Below, one piece after another: positions 8,985 through 17,311 of a DNA stretch of 42,350 nucleotides (position 1 is the stretch's first letter; each line of letters opens with the position of its first letter). The DNA is taken from the NCBI RefSeq assembly GCF_001648595.1, contig NZ_LBAW01000026.1, forward strand, positions 1 to 42,350, in the 5' to 3' direction. The position numbers and the translations under genes were made by a program. Origin of the DNA: Legionella bozemanae (GTDB lineage: Bacteria > Pseudomonadota > Gammaproteobacteria > Legionellales > Legionellaceae). Below the pieces are notes generated by a model, which was not told the DNA's origin, made no database searches, and saw nothing but the letters and a program-made list of their open reading frames with translations.

Positions 8985-10454
8985 TTGCATTCCCAGGTGT
9001 TTATTCTGCAGGAGCCAGGCAGGGGTAATGTAGGTCCTTCTTTAGCTATTCAATACCTTAATCATTTAACTACAATTAATGCAGGGGTTTGGGTTCGCGG
9101 TACCAATCAAGTTTATTCCCAATGGGAATCACTAGCAGGACCAAACTGGTCAGTGGCAAATATTCAGAATACCTATGTTGAATTAGAACGTTATATGGGG
9201 CTAACGCCGAATCCTGCTGCCCGAGGATTTAGCGGGCCACTCCCGATTCGCCAAGAAACTGCTCCTACACAAGTATCACTTAAATTGTCACAAGCAATCA
9301 TGAATGCTACCCATGTGGGATTTGTTCCGGATTATAATGATCCCAATGCCCCTATAGGGGTTTCTCCTCAATTGCAATACACACAAATGGATCCCGATGG
9401 TGTTTTTCGAGCAAGTAGCGCGATTGTTTTTTTAAACAATAATGTCATGGATCATAATGGCAATGGAGCTAATGGGCGTAAATTGCGCGTCCTATTTAAT
9501 GCTACTGCAGATAAGGTGATTTGGAGCGGTAATAAGGCAGTAGGCGTGAATTATTTCCAAAACGGTACTGCCAAAAAACTTTATGCAGCCAAAGGAATTA
9601 TTGTAAGCGCCGGGATTAAAAGCAGTGCATTTTTAATGCGTTCTGGAGTAGGAGCAGCGCCTTTATTACAGGCACTCAACATCCCTGTAGTCTATAATAA
9701 CCCTAATGTAGGTCAGGGATTGGCTGATCAACCGCATGTCATACTGATTTATACTTCTAATCCCAATGATACGCCTTCATCGCTCGTGCTGCAGATTGCA
9801 GGCAATATTATCTCTGCTTTAGCAAATACTCCTATTGGTCAACAATTTATTAAATATATTGGTACTCATGTGAATGCGCCAAATGGCTTATTTTCGCAAA
9901 TTGCAATGTTGCCGGATCCGAGTGGAGCGAATCCTGGGGTACGTGCTGTGCGATTTGCCTCAATTAATCCGATTTCAGGCATCACTGTTGTCTTATTAGA
10001 TTTGGTACAACCTGCGAGTGCTGGTTTTATTATGATTAAAAGCAGTGATCCTTTTGTAGAACCCAATATGGATTTGGGCGAGTTTAAACAGCAATCTGAT
10101 CTAACGCTTTATATCAATACACTGCAAATTTACATTAAGAATATCAATACCCAATTACAAGCTATTGATCCGAGCTATCAGATGATTTTTCCTGACCCAT
10201 CAGTACTTGATGATGTGTCACAACTTACTGATTTTATAAAGCAAGAAGTGGGTAGTAACATGGTTTTTCAAAGCCATTGCCGTATGGCGCCCTTAAATCA
10301 AGGGGGTGTTGTGGATGGTACAGGGCATGTATATGGAGTACAGCATCTCATTGTAGCGGATGCATCTATTGCTCCTGTGCCAATGGATGGTACTCCTATG
10401 GCCACGGCTTATTTGATTGGAGCAAAGATAGCGGATATTTTGCAGGAACAATAA
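8985..10454 (+). pseudogene. GMC-family oxidoreductase, N-terminus missing
   Basis: The reading frame (open from 8952, first possible start TTG 8985) encodes most of a glucose-methanol-choline oxidoreductase: INAGVWVRGT and the following YSQWESLAGPNWS near the start, a substrate domain, and the C-terminal SHCRMAPLNQGGVVDGTG and VADASIAPVPMDGTPMATA motifs around the catalytic histidine. The family's essential N-terminal Rossmann GxGxxG is absent. Only HSQVFILQEPG, resembling the end of its second strand, remains, and the normal 40-50 residues between that strand and INAGVW are cut to about 20. It therefore cannot bind FAD normally and is most likely a decayed gene. The rest of the frame is intact, so the damage may be recent. 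Confidence 0.75.
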
Positions 10455-10475
10455 GATTGGAGACGAAAAATACAG

Positions 10476-10493
10476 GTCGGGCCTTGGCCCGAC
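10476..10493. terminator. Perfect palindromic hairpin after GMC gene
   Basis: gtcgggcc-tt-ggcccgac is a perfect 8-bp stem with a 2-base loop, 22 bases after the stop. It lies between convergent genes and may serve both. It resembles the gttggg/cccaac palindromes elsewhere in the window. Confidence 0.5.
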
Positions 10494-10543
10494 AATTCGG
10501 TGGTTAAATAAAAAATTTGTTTTCGATAATTATACGCATTCAA

Positions 10544-11797
10544 TTAAAATTCGCTTTTGGGACCTTTAAAATCTTCTTCCGCCCTATGTTCTTCCATAAT
10601 CATACCTAATGCTTTTTTATGTTCAACAAAGTTCTCTTTAAATGTTTTTAGCTCAGTATTAGTTGCTGCTAAGGTATTATCGGTTTTTTTTATCATCTCC
10701 GCTTTGTAATTTTTAAAGAAATTTTTCACCCAAGCGATAAAGCCTAACTCGAGTAAACCGGGGCGGTTATTTTCAATGGCTTTAATATTATTTTCTAAAT
10801 AGGCTAGTGTCTCGTCTGGTGTCCTTAAATTAGAAGTTGTAACCGCGATAAGCATATTTTCAGCAGCAATTTTACGAGCCTCATAAGCTTTTAACAATAT
10901 TGAATGTTTATGAGGACGGTTGTTTTCTAAAAAGTCTAAATAGGATGTAATTTGTTGATGTATACTTTGAAAAGATTCTTCAACAGGTACTCCTTCTAAA
11001 GCAGTTTTTACTGATTGTGCTGAAATTTGCCCATGCGTTTCCGGGCGGCTTAAAAGCGAAAGTTGATCTTCTACCTCAAGTTTACGATTCCAGATCTCCC
11101 TTCTTGATTTTTCTAATTCCTTTATGCGGGCTTGCCTTTCACCTCCTGGCTCCAGTTGCTCAGCTTCTAATCGTTTTGTCTCCTGATCAATAGCTTTTAT
11201 ATCAGCCTCTATACTATCGAGGTAATCACTAAGTAGTTTGCCCATGTCACGTATTTGTTCAACATTTCTTTTTATTAAATGATCCACAGCATAAGCAAAT
11301 ACCTTCTGGCAAGACTTTTCTTTTTCAATCAAAATTTCCATTTCTGGGCTCTTATCTATTATAGTTGTTCTGGCAACCTCTTTGGCTGCTTCTTTTTTTG
11401 GATTTACAGGCCTTGCAATTGCTTGAGCAATCTCATCCCTTACCATTTGGCGAATTTCTTGTGGTGATTTACCTTGATTACCTTCTTGCTGCATTAACCA
11501 TGCTTCATGGCTTAATAGCGTTGAGACGGCAGACATAATTTGAGTCAAATAATATTGCTGTTCCGCAGTTTCATGTGCATTTAAGGAAAAGATTCCATGC
11601 TGAATCTTTACGATGTCATTAAAAGTAAGGTCCGTTTCTGCAAGTAAACTTGCCATTAAAGGAGTAACGTCGTCACCTCCCAAGATCTCGTCATTATTTA
11701 AAGGCATATACCTGTCATAGACTAACTGCCCTAAACCTAAGGCCAATAAGTATTTGCCCTTTCTTATGGCATCAATATAATCTTGTGGTTTTGGCAT
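10544..11797 (-). CDS. Coiled-coil protein, putative effector
   Basis: About 417 residues. The start at 11797 is fixed by GGAGATCAGAT just upstream; the longer frame from 11818 has no such site. There is no signal peptide or membrane helix. The N-terminal 120 residues look globular and helical. Residues about 185-245 form a strong coiled coil, with heptads in the EIEADIKAIDQETKRLEAEQ-like region, and more helical segments follow to a charged tail (EEHRAEEDFKGPKSEF). I recognise no enzyme motif. Large helical proteins with Glu-rich C-termini are typical of Dot/Icm substrates, which is the likely but unproven role. Confidence 0.65.
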   Translation of the reverse strand: MPKPQDYIDAIRKGKYLLALGLGQLVYDRYMPLNNDEILGGDDVTPLMASLLAETDLTFNDIVKIQHGIFSLNAHETAEQQYYLTQIMSAVSTLLSHEAWLMQQEGNQGKSPQEIRQMVRDEIAQAIARPVNPKKEAAKEVARTTIIDKSPEMEILIEKEKSCQKVFAYAVDHLIKRNVEQIRDMGKLLSDYLDSIEADIKAIDQETKRLEAEQLEPGGERQARIKELEKSRREIWNRKLEVEDQLSLLSRPETHGQISAQSVKTALEGVPVEESFQSIHQQITSYLDFLENNRPHKHSILLKAYEARKIAAENMLIAVTTSNLRTPDETLAYLENNIKAIENNRPGLLELGFIAWVKNFFKNYKAEMIKKTDNTLAATNTELKTFKENFVEHKKALGMIMEEHRAEEDFKGPKSEF

Positions 11798-11907
11798 ATC
11801 TGATCTCCAAAAAGACACATGATCTAATTATAGAGCACTCCAATAGATTGGTGTGTTGTGATGCTGGAATTGCTAAAGTTTAAAGGACACGAATGGTAAG
11901 GCAGGTA

Positions 11908-11929
11908 GGTTGGGGCATTTTGCCCAACC
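11908..11929. repeat. Dispersed palindromic repeat (ggttggg/cccaacc)
   Basis: ggttggggca with tgcccaacc forms a hairpin with one bulged G. Similar ggttg...ccaac palindromes recur in intergenic sites at 13155, 18926, 30688 and, more degenerate, near 3384 and 31018. Confidence 0.5.
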
Positions 11930-12030
11930 ATTTAAACACAATCACCATATTAAATCAGAGGTATCGATGAATTGGATGTGTAAATGAGATTTTAAAATTA
12001 TCGACTCATAATTACTCAATCCTATGCTTG

Positions 12031-13038
12031 CTATATTGAACTTAATTTCATTGATTCTAAAGTGGGTTCTTTCAATTTCACTTCTTCTTTCTTTAAATTT
12101 GAGAGTTGCTTTCTTAATTCATCTTGTTCCACTTTATTTTTCCAAATTAGGAGATGAGTTTTTTTAGATATTTCTGTTGTAATAGTATTAATTTGTTTCG
12201 GAGTAAGTTCTTGCGTATGATTATAGTAAGCATAAAGTTGAGCACATATCTCCTCAATTTTTTTCTCTTCACTTAGGTCCTCACTCTCAGGCTTTAAGTG
12301 AAAATCAATCACACAACATAATGTGGTGCGTACATTATTCATATGGAACCAGGACAAAAATGCACGATAATAAGCACTATTGCGAACAAATACAGGAATG
12401 ATTGGATTTTGTAAACTCCAGAAACCATCAAGCCTAAGAACATGAATGGGTGTTTTATTCATCAATGCAAGCTTGGCTACCCCGGTGTAGACTCTAGGAG
12501 GTTCTTGATCTAATCGTGCAAAATTACCTTGAGGGAATAGTGCGACACAGCCATGTTCACTCAGTGCTTTACTCGCTTGTTCTAACGCGCCAGCATTAGC
12601 AGAGCGCCCATTACCACTTTTAGTTGCAGTTGCTTCGACCGGTATCGTTTTAAACATCTTCAGAAAAGAGGAAACACCAGGTATAGAATTAAAAGCAGTT
12701 GTGGCGAAAAATTGAGGGGGCGTGCCCTTCATTTTTGAGGCAACGACAATTGCTTCCCAGCCCGTTCGATGCGGGCCTACTGCAATGAGTTTATTTTCTG
12801 TTGGTGCGTTAGTAATCTCTAAATCACCACTTTTTGTGTGCATTATTCGGGTCATAAGCAACAAAAGACCGGCTATTATACGGGCAAAACGATTTTCATA
12901 GTTAAGTTGATTGTTAGACTCAGCGAATCGTGCAATGGCATACGTCGCTACAGCAAGACCGGCTAGTAGGAACAATATATTATAAGCACTCGCTATAGAC
13001 TCATCGTAATTATTATGTGGCTCTATATGGGAATACAT
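12031..13038 (-). CDS. PlsC-like membrane acyltransferase
   Basis: A 335-residue protein with two N-terminal hydrophobic segments (about 20-37 and 52-66) and a PlsC/LPLAT domain. Motif I is GPHRTGWEA, with H90 and E95 in place of the usual HxxxxD; the later FPQGNFARLD block corresponds to FPEGTRS, and PRVYTGVAKLAL to the PxxxGxxxLA motif. It should acylate a glycerolipid or another lipid at the inner membrane. The E-for-D and QGN-for-EGT changes mark it as a divergent member, so its acceptor may not be lysophosphatidate. AAGGAG precedes the ATG. The last 60 residues are charged and helical. Confidence 0.75.
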   Translation of the reverse strand: MYSHIEPHNNYDESIASAYNILFLLAGLAVATYAIARFAESNNQLNYENRFARIIAGLLLLMTRIMHTKSGDLEITNAPTENKLIAVGPHRTGWEAIVVASKMKGTPPQFFATTAFNSIPGVSSFLKMFKTIPVEATATKSGNGRSANAGALEQASKALSEHGCVALFPQGNFARLDQEPPRVYTGVAKLALMNKTPIHVLRLDGFWSLQNPIIPVFVRNSAYYRAFLSWFHMNNVRTTLCCVIDFHLKPESEDLSEEKKIEEICAQLYAYYNHTQELTPKQINTITTEISKKTHLLIWKNKVEQDELRKQLSNLKKEEVKLKEPTLESMKLSSI

Positions 13039-13154
13039 GTGAATTACTCCTTGTAAAGACTAGAGATATTAAGAGCTAGCCATCCAAAATCTGTTATAGT
13101 ACCTTTAAAATTGATGTTGTCAATTAAATGCCCAAAAAATAAAGCTGGGTTTTA

Positions 13155-13176
13155 GGTTGAGTCATCTTGACCCAAC
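13155..13176. repeat. Dispersed palindromic repeat
   Basis: ggttgagtca-tct-tgacccaac is an imperfect hairpin of the same family as 11908-11929. It lies just 3' of the ppc gene on the minus strand and may terminate it. Confidence 0.5.
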
Positions 13177-13189
13177 ACTATTTATATCC

Positions 13190-15505
13190 CTATCCTGTTG
13201 TCAACATACCACAAGAAATGCCTGTGACAGTTTTCCTTAAAAGAGGTAAATCCTTCCTTTTCATGGCCTCAATCTGTATGAGATTCAAAGGATGAATTAG
13301 GGTTGATCTTAATTGAATACTTTCCCCAAGCCAGGGTTGATGAAAACAAAAATTTTTCTCACCTGTTATTTGATAGAAGAATAGGATGGTTGACTCGAGT
13401 TCTGCTTGAAAAGGCTCGAGAGACTCCTTGGAGCCAGTCAACTGGTACAAGTACTGTTCCCAGATGGGGAGGTATACTTTAGAAAGGGTTACGCCTAATT
13501 GTTTTACGAAGGACGCAAAAAGAGCATTTTCCTTGTAGAGACCTTGAAGCCTATTTTTTCCAAGATCATCCAGCTCTAACCAAGTGGAACCAACCCCCCA
13601 CCAAGTGGGGAAAAGAAGTCGTGTTTGCGTCCAGCATAGGATCCATGGGATGGCCCGCAGCTTTCTTTGATCTGACCCTGATTTTCGTTTGGTCGGACGA
13701 GAGCCAATCTTCAGCTCTGTTAAAAAATGATAGGGCGAAGCTTGTTCAATTGTGGACCAAAACCATTCGCTTTGAATAAGCGTCTTATATTTCTGGCTGA
13801 CCTTTGTAGAAAATAATAGCAGTTCCTCAGGATAATCATCGTCTGTGTTTTTATCTTTTTGTGAGTAGATATCAAGGAGTTTGTCAATCTGGCTTTTGAG
13901 TATGGAGCTTGAACCAAAGAGTCTTGCGACCATTTCTCCCTGGACAGTCACTTTATAATTAGCCATCATTTCCTTGGACCAGGAAGCGATTTGTTCTTTG
14001 ATATCCCCACCCCCTCGCTCAATACTGCCGCCTGATCCATGAAAAAAGATGGGCCTAAGGTTCTTATTTTCGAGCGTAGATTGAATACTTCTTAAGCTTT
14101 TCGCAATCATGAGTCGAGAAGGTAATACGCCATTTTCTTTAGACGAGTCGGAATAGCCTAACATGACTTCATAGTTCCCATCCCATTGGTGAAGATGCTT
14201 TTGTCTAATGTCTTCTGTGATTGAATTATTTAAAATAGTATCAGCACTGGTAAGAGCACGTTGATTTTCAAACAAGGGCACAACAGGTAGGGCATAGCTT
14301 CTAAAAACTTGTTTCACAAGGTTAATTCCATTTTTTATATCCTCAGCAGATTCAACCATGCTGAGGATAAAACCTCGTATATAGTTTTTGGGATCAGTCC
14401 CATGGGTTATAGAATAGACGCGCTCAAGCATTCTGATGATGGTTGTTTTTTTGATGCTGGTTAGACTCTCTTTTACAACAGCTGAATCTTCCCGGAGCTC
14501 TAGAGGTATGACTAGAGCGGGATAGAGCTGAAAAATGGTGGCAATTATGGCAAATTGTTCGGGTCTGAATTTTAAAAACTTTAGGACATTTGTTTGTAGC
14601 CCGGTTAATTCTTTTTGGAATGCAGAGATTCTTTCATGATCCCTTGGTTGTATTTTCTTAAGATCGTGCCCTTTTTTAATAAGCTGTTTGATCTGATTTG
14701 CCAATGCTTTGTTTTTATTTAATGCGGTTGAGAGTTTGATAATTTCTAGTACTTCTTTTAGGTATTCCTGGATATAGGCAATAAAAAAGGATCGAGAAAG
14801 CTCAAGACTTTTAATCATAATTTTTTCATTAACACCAGAGTGCCCGTCTTTATCGCCTCCTACCCAAGTACGTAATTGAATGGGAATGCCTTTGCTTAAA
14901 AGGGAATGATAAAGTTTGATGTTGAGTGGATCGAGTGCATATTGATAGATGTAGTGAGCTTCATCTTCTACACTTGGTTTTTTTTGATAGGAAATATTAA
15001 TCTGCAGCGAGATTTTAAGCATTTGATCAAGATGAGATTCATTCAGCAGATAGGGGGATTTTAGAGTCTCGACAAGATAGTCACGAATTGTTTTAAACAG
15101 CGTTAAAAATTCATTGGTACGAGCTTCTGTTGGATGCGCTGTTAAGACATAATGAATTCCCTGAGGCCTGTCAGAGTAGACTTTTTCTTCTCTTTGGTTG
15201 ATACGAAAAATACGGTAGGCACTTTCACAGGCATTAATGAGTTCCATGATGAGAGAAAACCCATGGGCAATTTGATAAAGTTGATTTCTATCAAGCTTGG
15301 AAAGCTCAACGTGCAGACTAAGAAGCGCATTTTTCAGTACAGACGGTTCACTCCCAATTGTGTCTTGCATGGATAGCCGAATTTGCTCAATTCGTTCATA
15401 TGTTTCTTTTCCATAGACTTCTGCAATGGCTTTCCCTAAACGAGTAAGGGACCAGGAAACCATACGGCTGAGTTCTCTTGGCAGATGGGAGACATTTTGT
15501 TTCAT
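13190..15505 (-). CDS. ppc: Phosphoenolpyruvate carboxylase, short divergent form
   Basis: A 771-residue cytosolic enzyme that would carboxylate phosphoenolpyruvate to oxaloacetate, refilling the citric acid cycle. Landmarks are LTAHPTEA (H124), WVGGDKDGH (about 214-222), LGYSDSSKENG (449-459), FHGSGGSIERGGG (488-500), RAIPWILCWTQ and the C-terminal GMLTTG. It is about 110 residues shorter than the E. coli enzyme. The flexible catalytic loop differs from the canonical GRGGxxGRGG: the first Arg is Ser (491) and the second Gly is Glu (496), while the key Arg (497) is kept. GGDRDGNP is also changed to GGDKDGHS. Start is the ATG at 15505, preceded by CGGAG; a TTG one codon upstream is spurious. 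Confidence 0.85.
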   Translation of the reverse strand: MKQNVSHLPRELSRMVSWSLTRLGKAIAEVYGKETYERIEQIRLSMQDTIGSEPSVLKNALLSLHVELSKLDRNQLYQIAHGFSLIMELINACESAYRIFRINQREEKVYSDRPQGIHYVLTAHPTEARTNEFLTLFKTIRDYLVETLKSPYLLNESHLDQMLKISLQINISYQKKPSVEDEAHYIYQYALDPLNIKLYHSLLSKGIPIQLRTWVGGDKDGHSGVNEKIMIKSLELSRSFFIAYIQEYLKEVLEIIKLSTALNKNKALANQIKQLIKKGHDLKKIQPRDHERISAFQKELTGLQTNVLKFLKFRPEQFAIIATIFQLYPALVIPLELREDSAVVKESLTSIKKTTIIRMLERVYSITHGTDPKNYIRGFILSMVESAEDIKNGINLVKQVFRSYALPVVPLFENQRALTSADTILNNSITEDIRQKHLHQWDGNYEVMLGYSDSSKENGVLPSRLMIAKSLRSIQSTLENKNLRPIFFHGSGGSIERGGGDIKEQIASWSKEMMANYKVTVQGEMVARLFGSSSILKSQIDKLLDIYSQKDKNTDDDYPEELLLFSTKVSQKYKTLIQSEWFWSTIEQASPYHFLTELKIGSRPTKRKSGSDQRKLRAIPWILCWTQTRLLFPTWWGVGSTWLELDDLGKNRLQGLYKENALFASFVKQLGVTLSKVYLPIWEQYLYQLTGSKESLEPFQAELESTILFFYQITGEKNFCFHQPWLGESIQLRSTLIHPLNLIQIEAMKRKDLPLLRKTVTGISCGMLTTG

Positions 15506-16092
15506 CAAAACTCCGATTTCTAAAGGGGTGTCCGTAAGGCCCGTTCCTGCGGCGCGCCTTACGCTTGTGATCTAAACCCCGATTGAATAGACTTTTCTAT
15601 ACGAACTTCTCAACTTATTCTCAAACGATTTTGGTGCAATGAAACCAATTGCAGAATGCCTTTGCACCTGTTTTTAATAATACTTATACTGGAAAATACG
15701 GAGTTTTGCTAATTCTCTTGTTTTAATTATTTTCCTTAATAAAGGATGTCGCAATATTCATGTTAAAATGTTTTTAATTTAGCCCTTTTAAAATTGTATA
15801 GACCTGTATGATTGCTTTGTAAATCATGGACATGGCAGTTTAAAAACGGATAGTGTGCCCCTTCATAAAAGACTCCGAAAATATCCGATTTGATTTTAGT
15901 TATTCTTTTTAGCGAGGCCATGCCTAGGGAATTACGCGTCATTATGGCTGGTTTTACTGGGGATTCTGATTTAGGTAACGAAACAGAAGCGAATCAAATC
16001 ATACAAGAAAATTTTAGTTGTTCAACTTAAAATTGCAGATGGTTTTACCCTTTTTCTTGGGATTCTTCTGACGTAAAATAAGCCTGCATAGC
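15506..16092. other. Long intergenic region upstream of ppc
   Basis: It holds the hairpin at 15533-15563 and AT-rich DNA. One short forward frame (ATG 15920 to the stop near 16030, about 36 codons beginning MPRELRVIMAGF) is open, but I recognise nothing in it and it lacks a ribosome binding site. The IS110 element starts close to the right end. Confidence 0.5.
15533..15563. repeat. Hairpin in the ppc leader
   Basis: cgtaaggc (15533-15540) and gccttacg (15556-15563) form a perfect 8-bp stem around a GC-rich loop, 28 bases upstream of the ppc start. It could fold in the ppc leader or simply be a dispersed palindrome. Confidence 0.45.
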
Positions 16093-16122
16093 AACTGTCT
16101 TGAAATAAAATTCAAGACGGTT
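16093..16122 (-). terminator. Hairpin overlapping the transposase stop codon
   Basis: Arms aactgtcttgaa (16093-16104) and ttcaagacggtt (16111-16122) pair at 11 of 12 positions around a 6-base AT loop. The stop codon (16112-16114) lies inside the arm. It is likely the transcription terminator or part of the IS right end. Confidence 0.55.
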
Positions 16123-17060
16123 GAATCGGTTCAAACGTCCAGCATTGTTTTTTCTTAATCATGGCATTCATTATGATGAGTAATTTGCGCATACAAGCAA
16201 TTAAAGCGGCCATTTTAGCTTTTCCTGCCTCACATAATCGTTGATAGAACGCTCGTAATTGAGGATTGTGCTTAATAGCAACAAGAGTAGGCATATAAAG
16301 AGCAATTCGCACGGAAGCTCTACCTCCCCAAATAGTTCGCTTTCCTTTTAATGTGCCACTATCACGATTAAAAGGAGCTAATTCTGCTAAAGACGCGACT
16401 TGCTTCGTGTTTAATGCACCTAACTCTGGAAGTTCGCATAGCATAGCCATTGCGGTTACTTCACCTATTCCTTTAATACTGGTTAATATTTTTTTCTTTT
16501 CCTTCAAGGTTTCATCGTGACAAACAAATTGTTTTTGAATCGCCTCAATGCGTTCTAATTCTTTTTCTAAAACTTCCACGATACGTTGAATAGACTCTGC
16601 TTGTTCAGAAGTGGCTTTATCTAACCGGTTTTTCTCAGCAATAATCATATCGATCAATTGTCTTCTACGCGCATTATTTGCAGCCATAGCCTGTTGTTTT
16701 TCGTTATAAATAACATTGGGTTCAGGCTCCATCTTACTGGCAAATAGTGCAATTATTTCTGCATCAACTTTATCTGTCTTGGCTAATCGTCCAGATGCTT
16801 TCGCAAAATCCCTTATTTGTCGTGGATTAATAACGCACACATTAAGATTCACTTTGCTAAGTGCATTGCTCACTGAAACTTCATATCCTCCTGTAGACTC
16901 CAAAACAATCAGTGTATTGGGGAATAACTTTACTTTAGCAAGTAGCTTTTGAATACCTGCCATTGCTAAATTGCATGTATTTTCTTTTTGGAAGTATAAA
17001 TACATCCAGATGTGCTTTTGATACATCAATCCCAATATAGATTTTTTCTTCTTGAAACAT
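16112..17060 (-). pseudogene. IS110-family transposase, frameshifted near codon 33
   Basis: The native start is the ATG at 17060: that frame reads MFQEEKIYIGIDVSKAHLDV, containing the first catalytic Asp of the DEDD RuvC-like domain. It runs to about 16960, where KYMQFSN ends and the rest continues in another frame as AGIQKLLAKVKLFPNTLIVL with ESTGGYE (catalytic Glu) and DKVDAE (catalytic Asps). The C-terminal transposase_20 domain, with IKGIGEVTAMAML and FNRDSGTLKGKR (nucleophile Ser), is intact. An indel of about 2 deleted or 1 added bases near 16958-16966 explains the break. No slippery heptamer is evident, and IS110 elements do not normally use frameshifting, so it is treated as a mutation. 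The continuous frame back to 17083 is an artefact with a nonsense N-terminus. Confidence 0.85.
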
Positions 17061-17083
17061 GATAATAAAGATCCTTTAATCAC

Positions 17084-17260
17084 TCTGCCTTGTAGGTACG
17101 GGATCCGTGATCCCTGGCAACTGTTCGAGTTTGTTTAAGGGAATGAAGCGGCGATCAAGCTACGCTTCGGGTTCGTAACCCATGGCTGGGACGACCTGCC
17201 GCTTCTCTTTTTTATTACCGTACGACGATAATAAGACTTTATTAAATCATATTTTCAAGA
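17084..17260 (-). ncRNA. Candidate IS110 bridge RNA
   Basis: The non-coding segment upstream of the transposase folds strongly. It contains gaagcggc (17145-17152) paired with gccgcttc (17198-17205), enclosing gggtt-cgt-aaccc (17169-17181), and a separate gggatc-cgt-gatccc (17100-17114). In the IS110 group the bridge RNA is made from this 5' region and has internal loops that pair with donor and target DNA. Position and structure fit; the guide loops cannot be assigned without the IS boundaries and an empty target site. Confidence 0.5.
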
Positions 17261-17311
17261 CACAAGGCTGGGCTAAATCGCGCGACTTATGCTAGCTATA
17301 CTGCACTGCCC

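Larger units (their letters stand above)
16093..17260 (-). mobile_element. IS110-family insertion sequence (ends approximate)
   Basis: The unit is a DEDD transposase gene on the minus strand with a structured non-coding segment on its 5' side, as in the IS110 group. Elements of this family usually lack terminal inverted repeats, so I could not fix the ends; the coordinates run from the downstream hairpin to the end of the structured segment. The transposase is frameshifted, so this copy is probably unable to move by itself. Confidence 0.65.

Noticed and set aside
15920..16030. Short frame beginning MPRELRVIMAGF
   Set aside because: About 36 codons, no ribosome binding site and no recognised family.
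16112..17083. Continuous 323-residue transposase frame with start at 17083
   Set aside because: Its first 40 residues are out-of-frame translation; the true N-terminus is in another frame from 17060.
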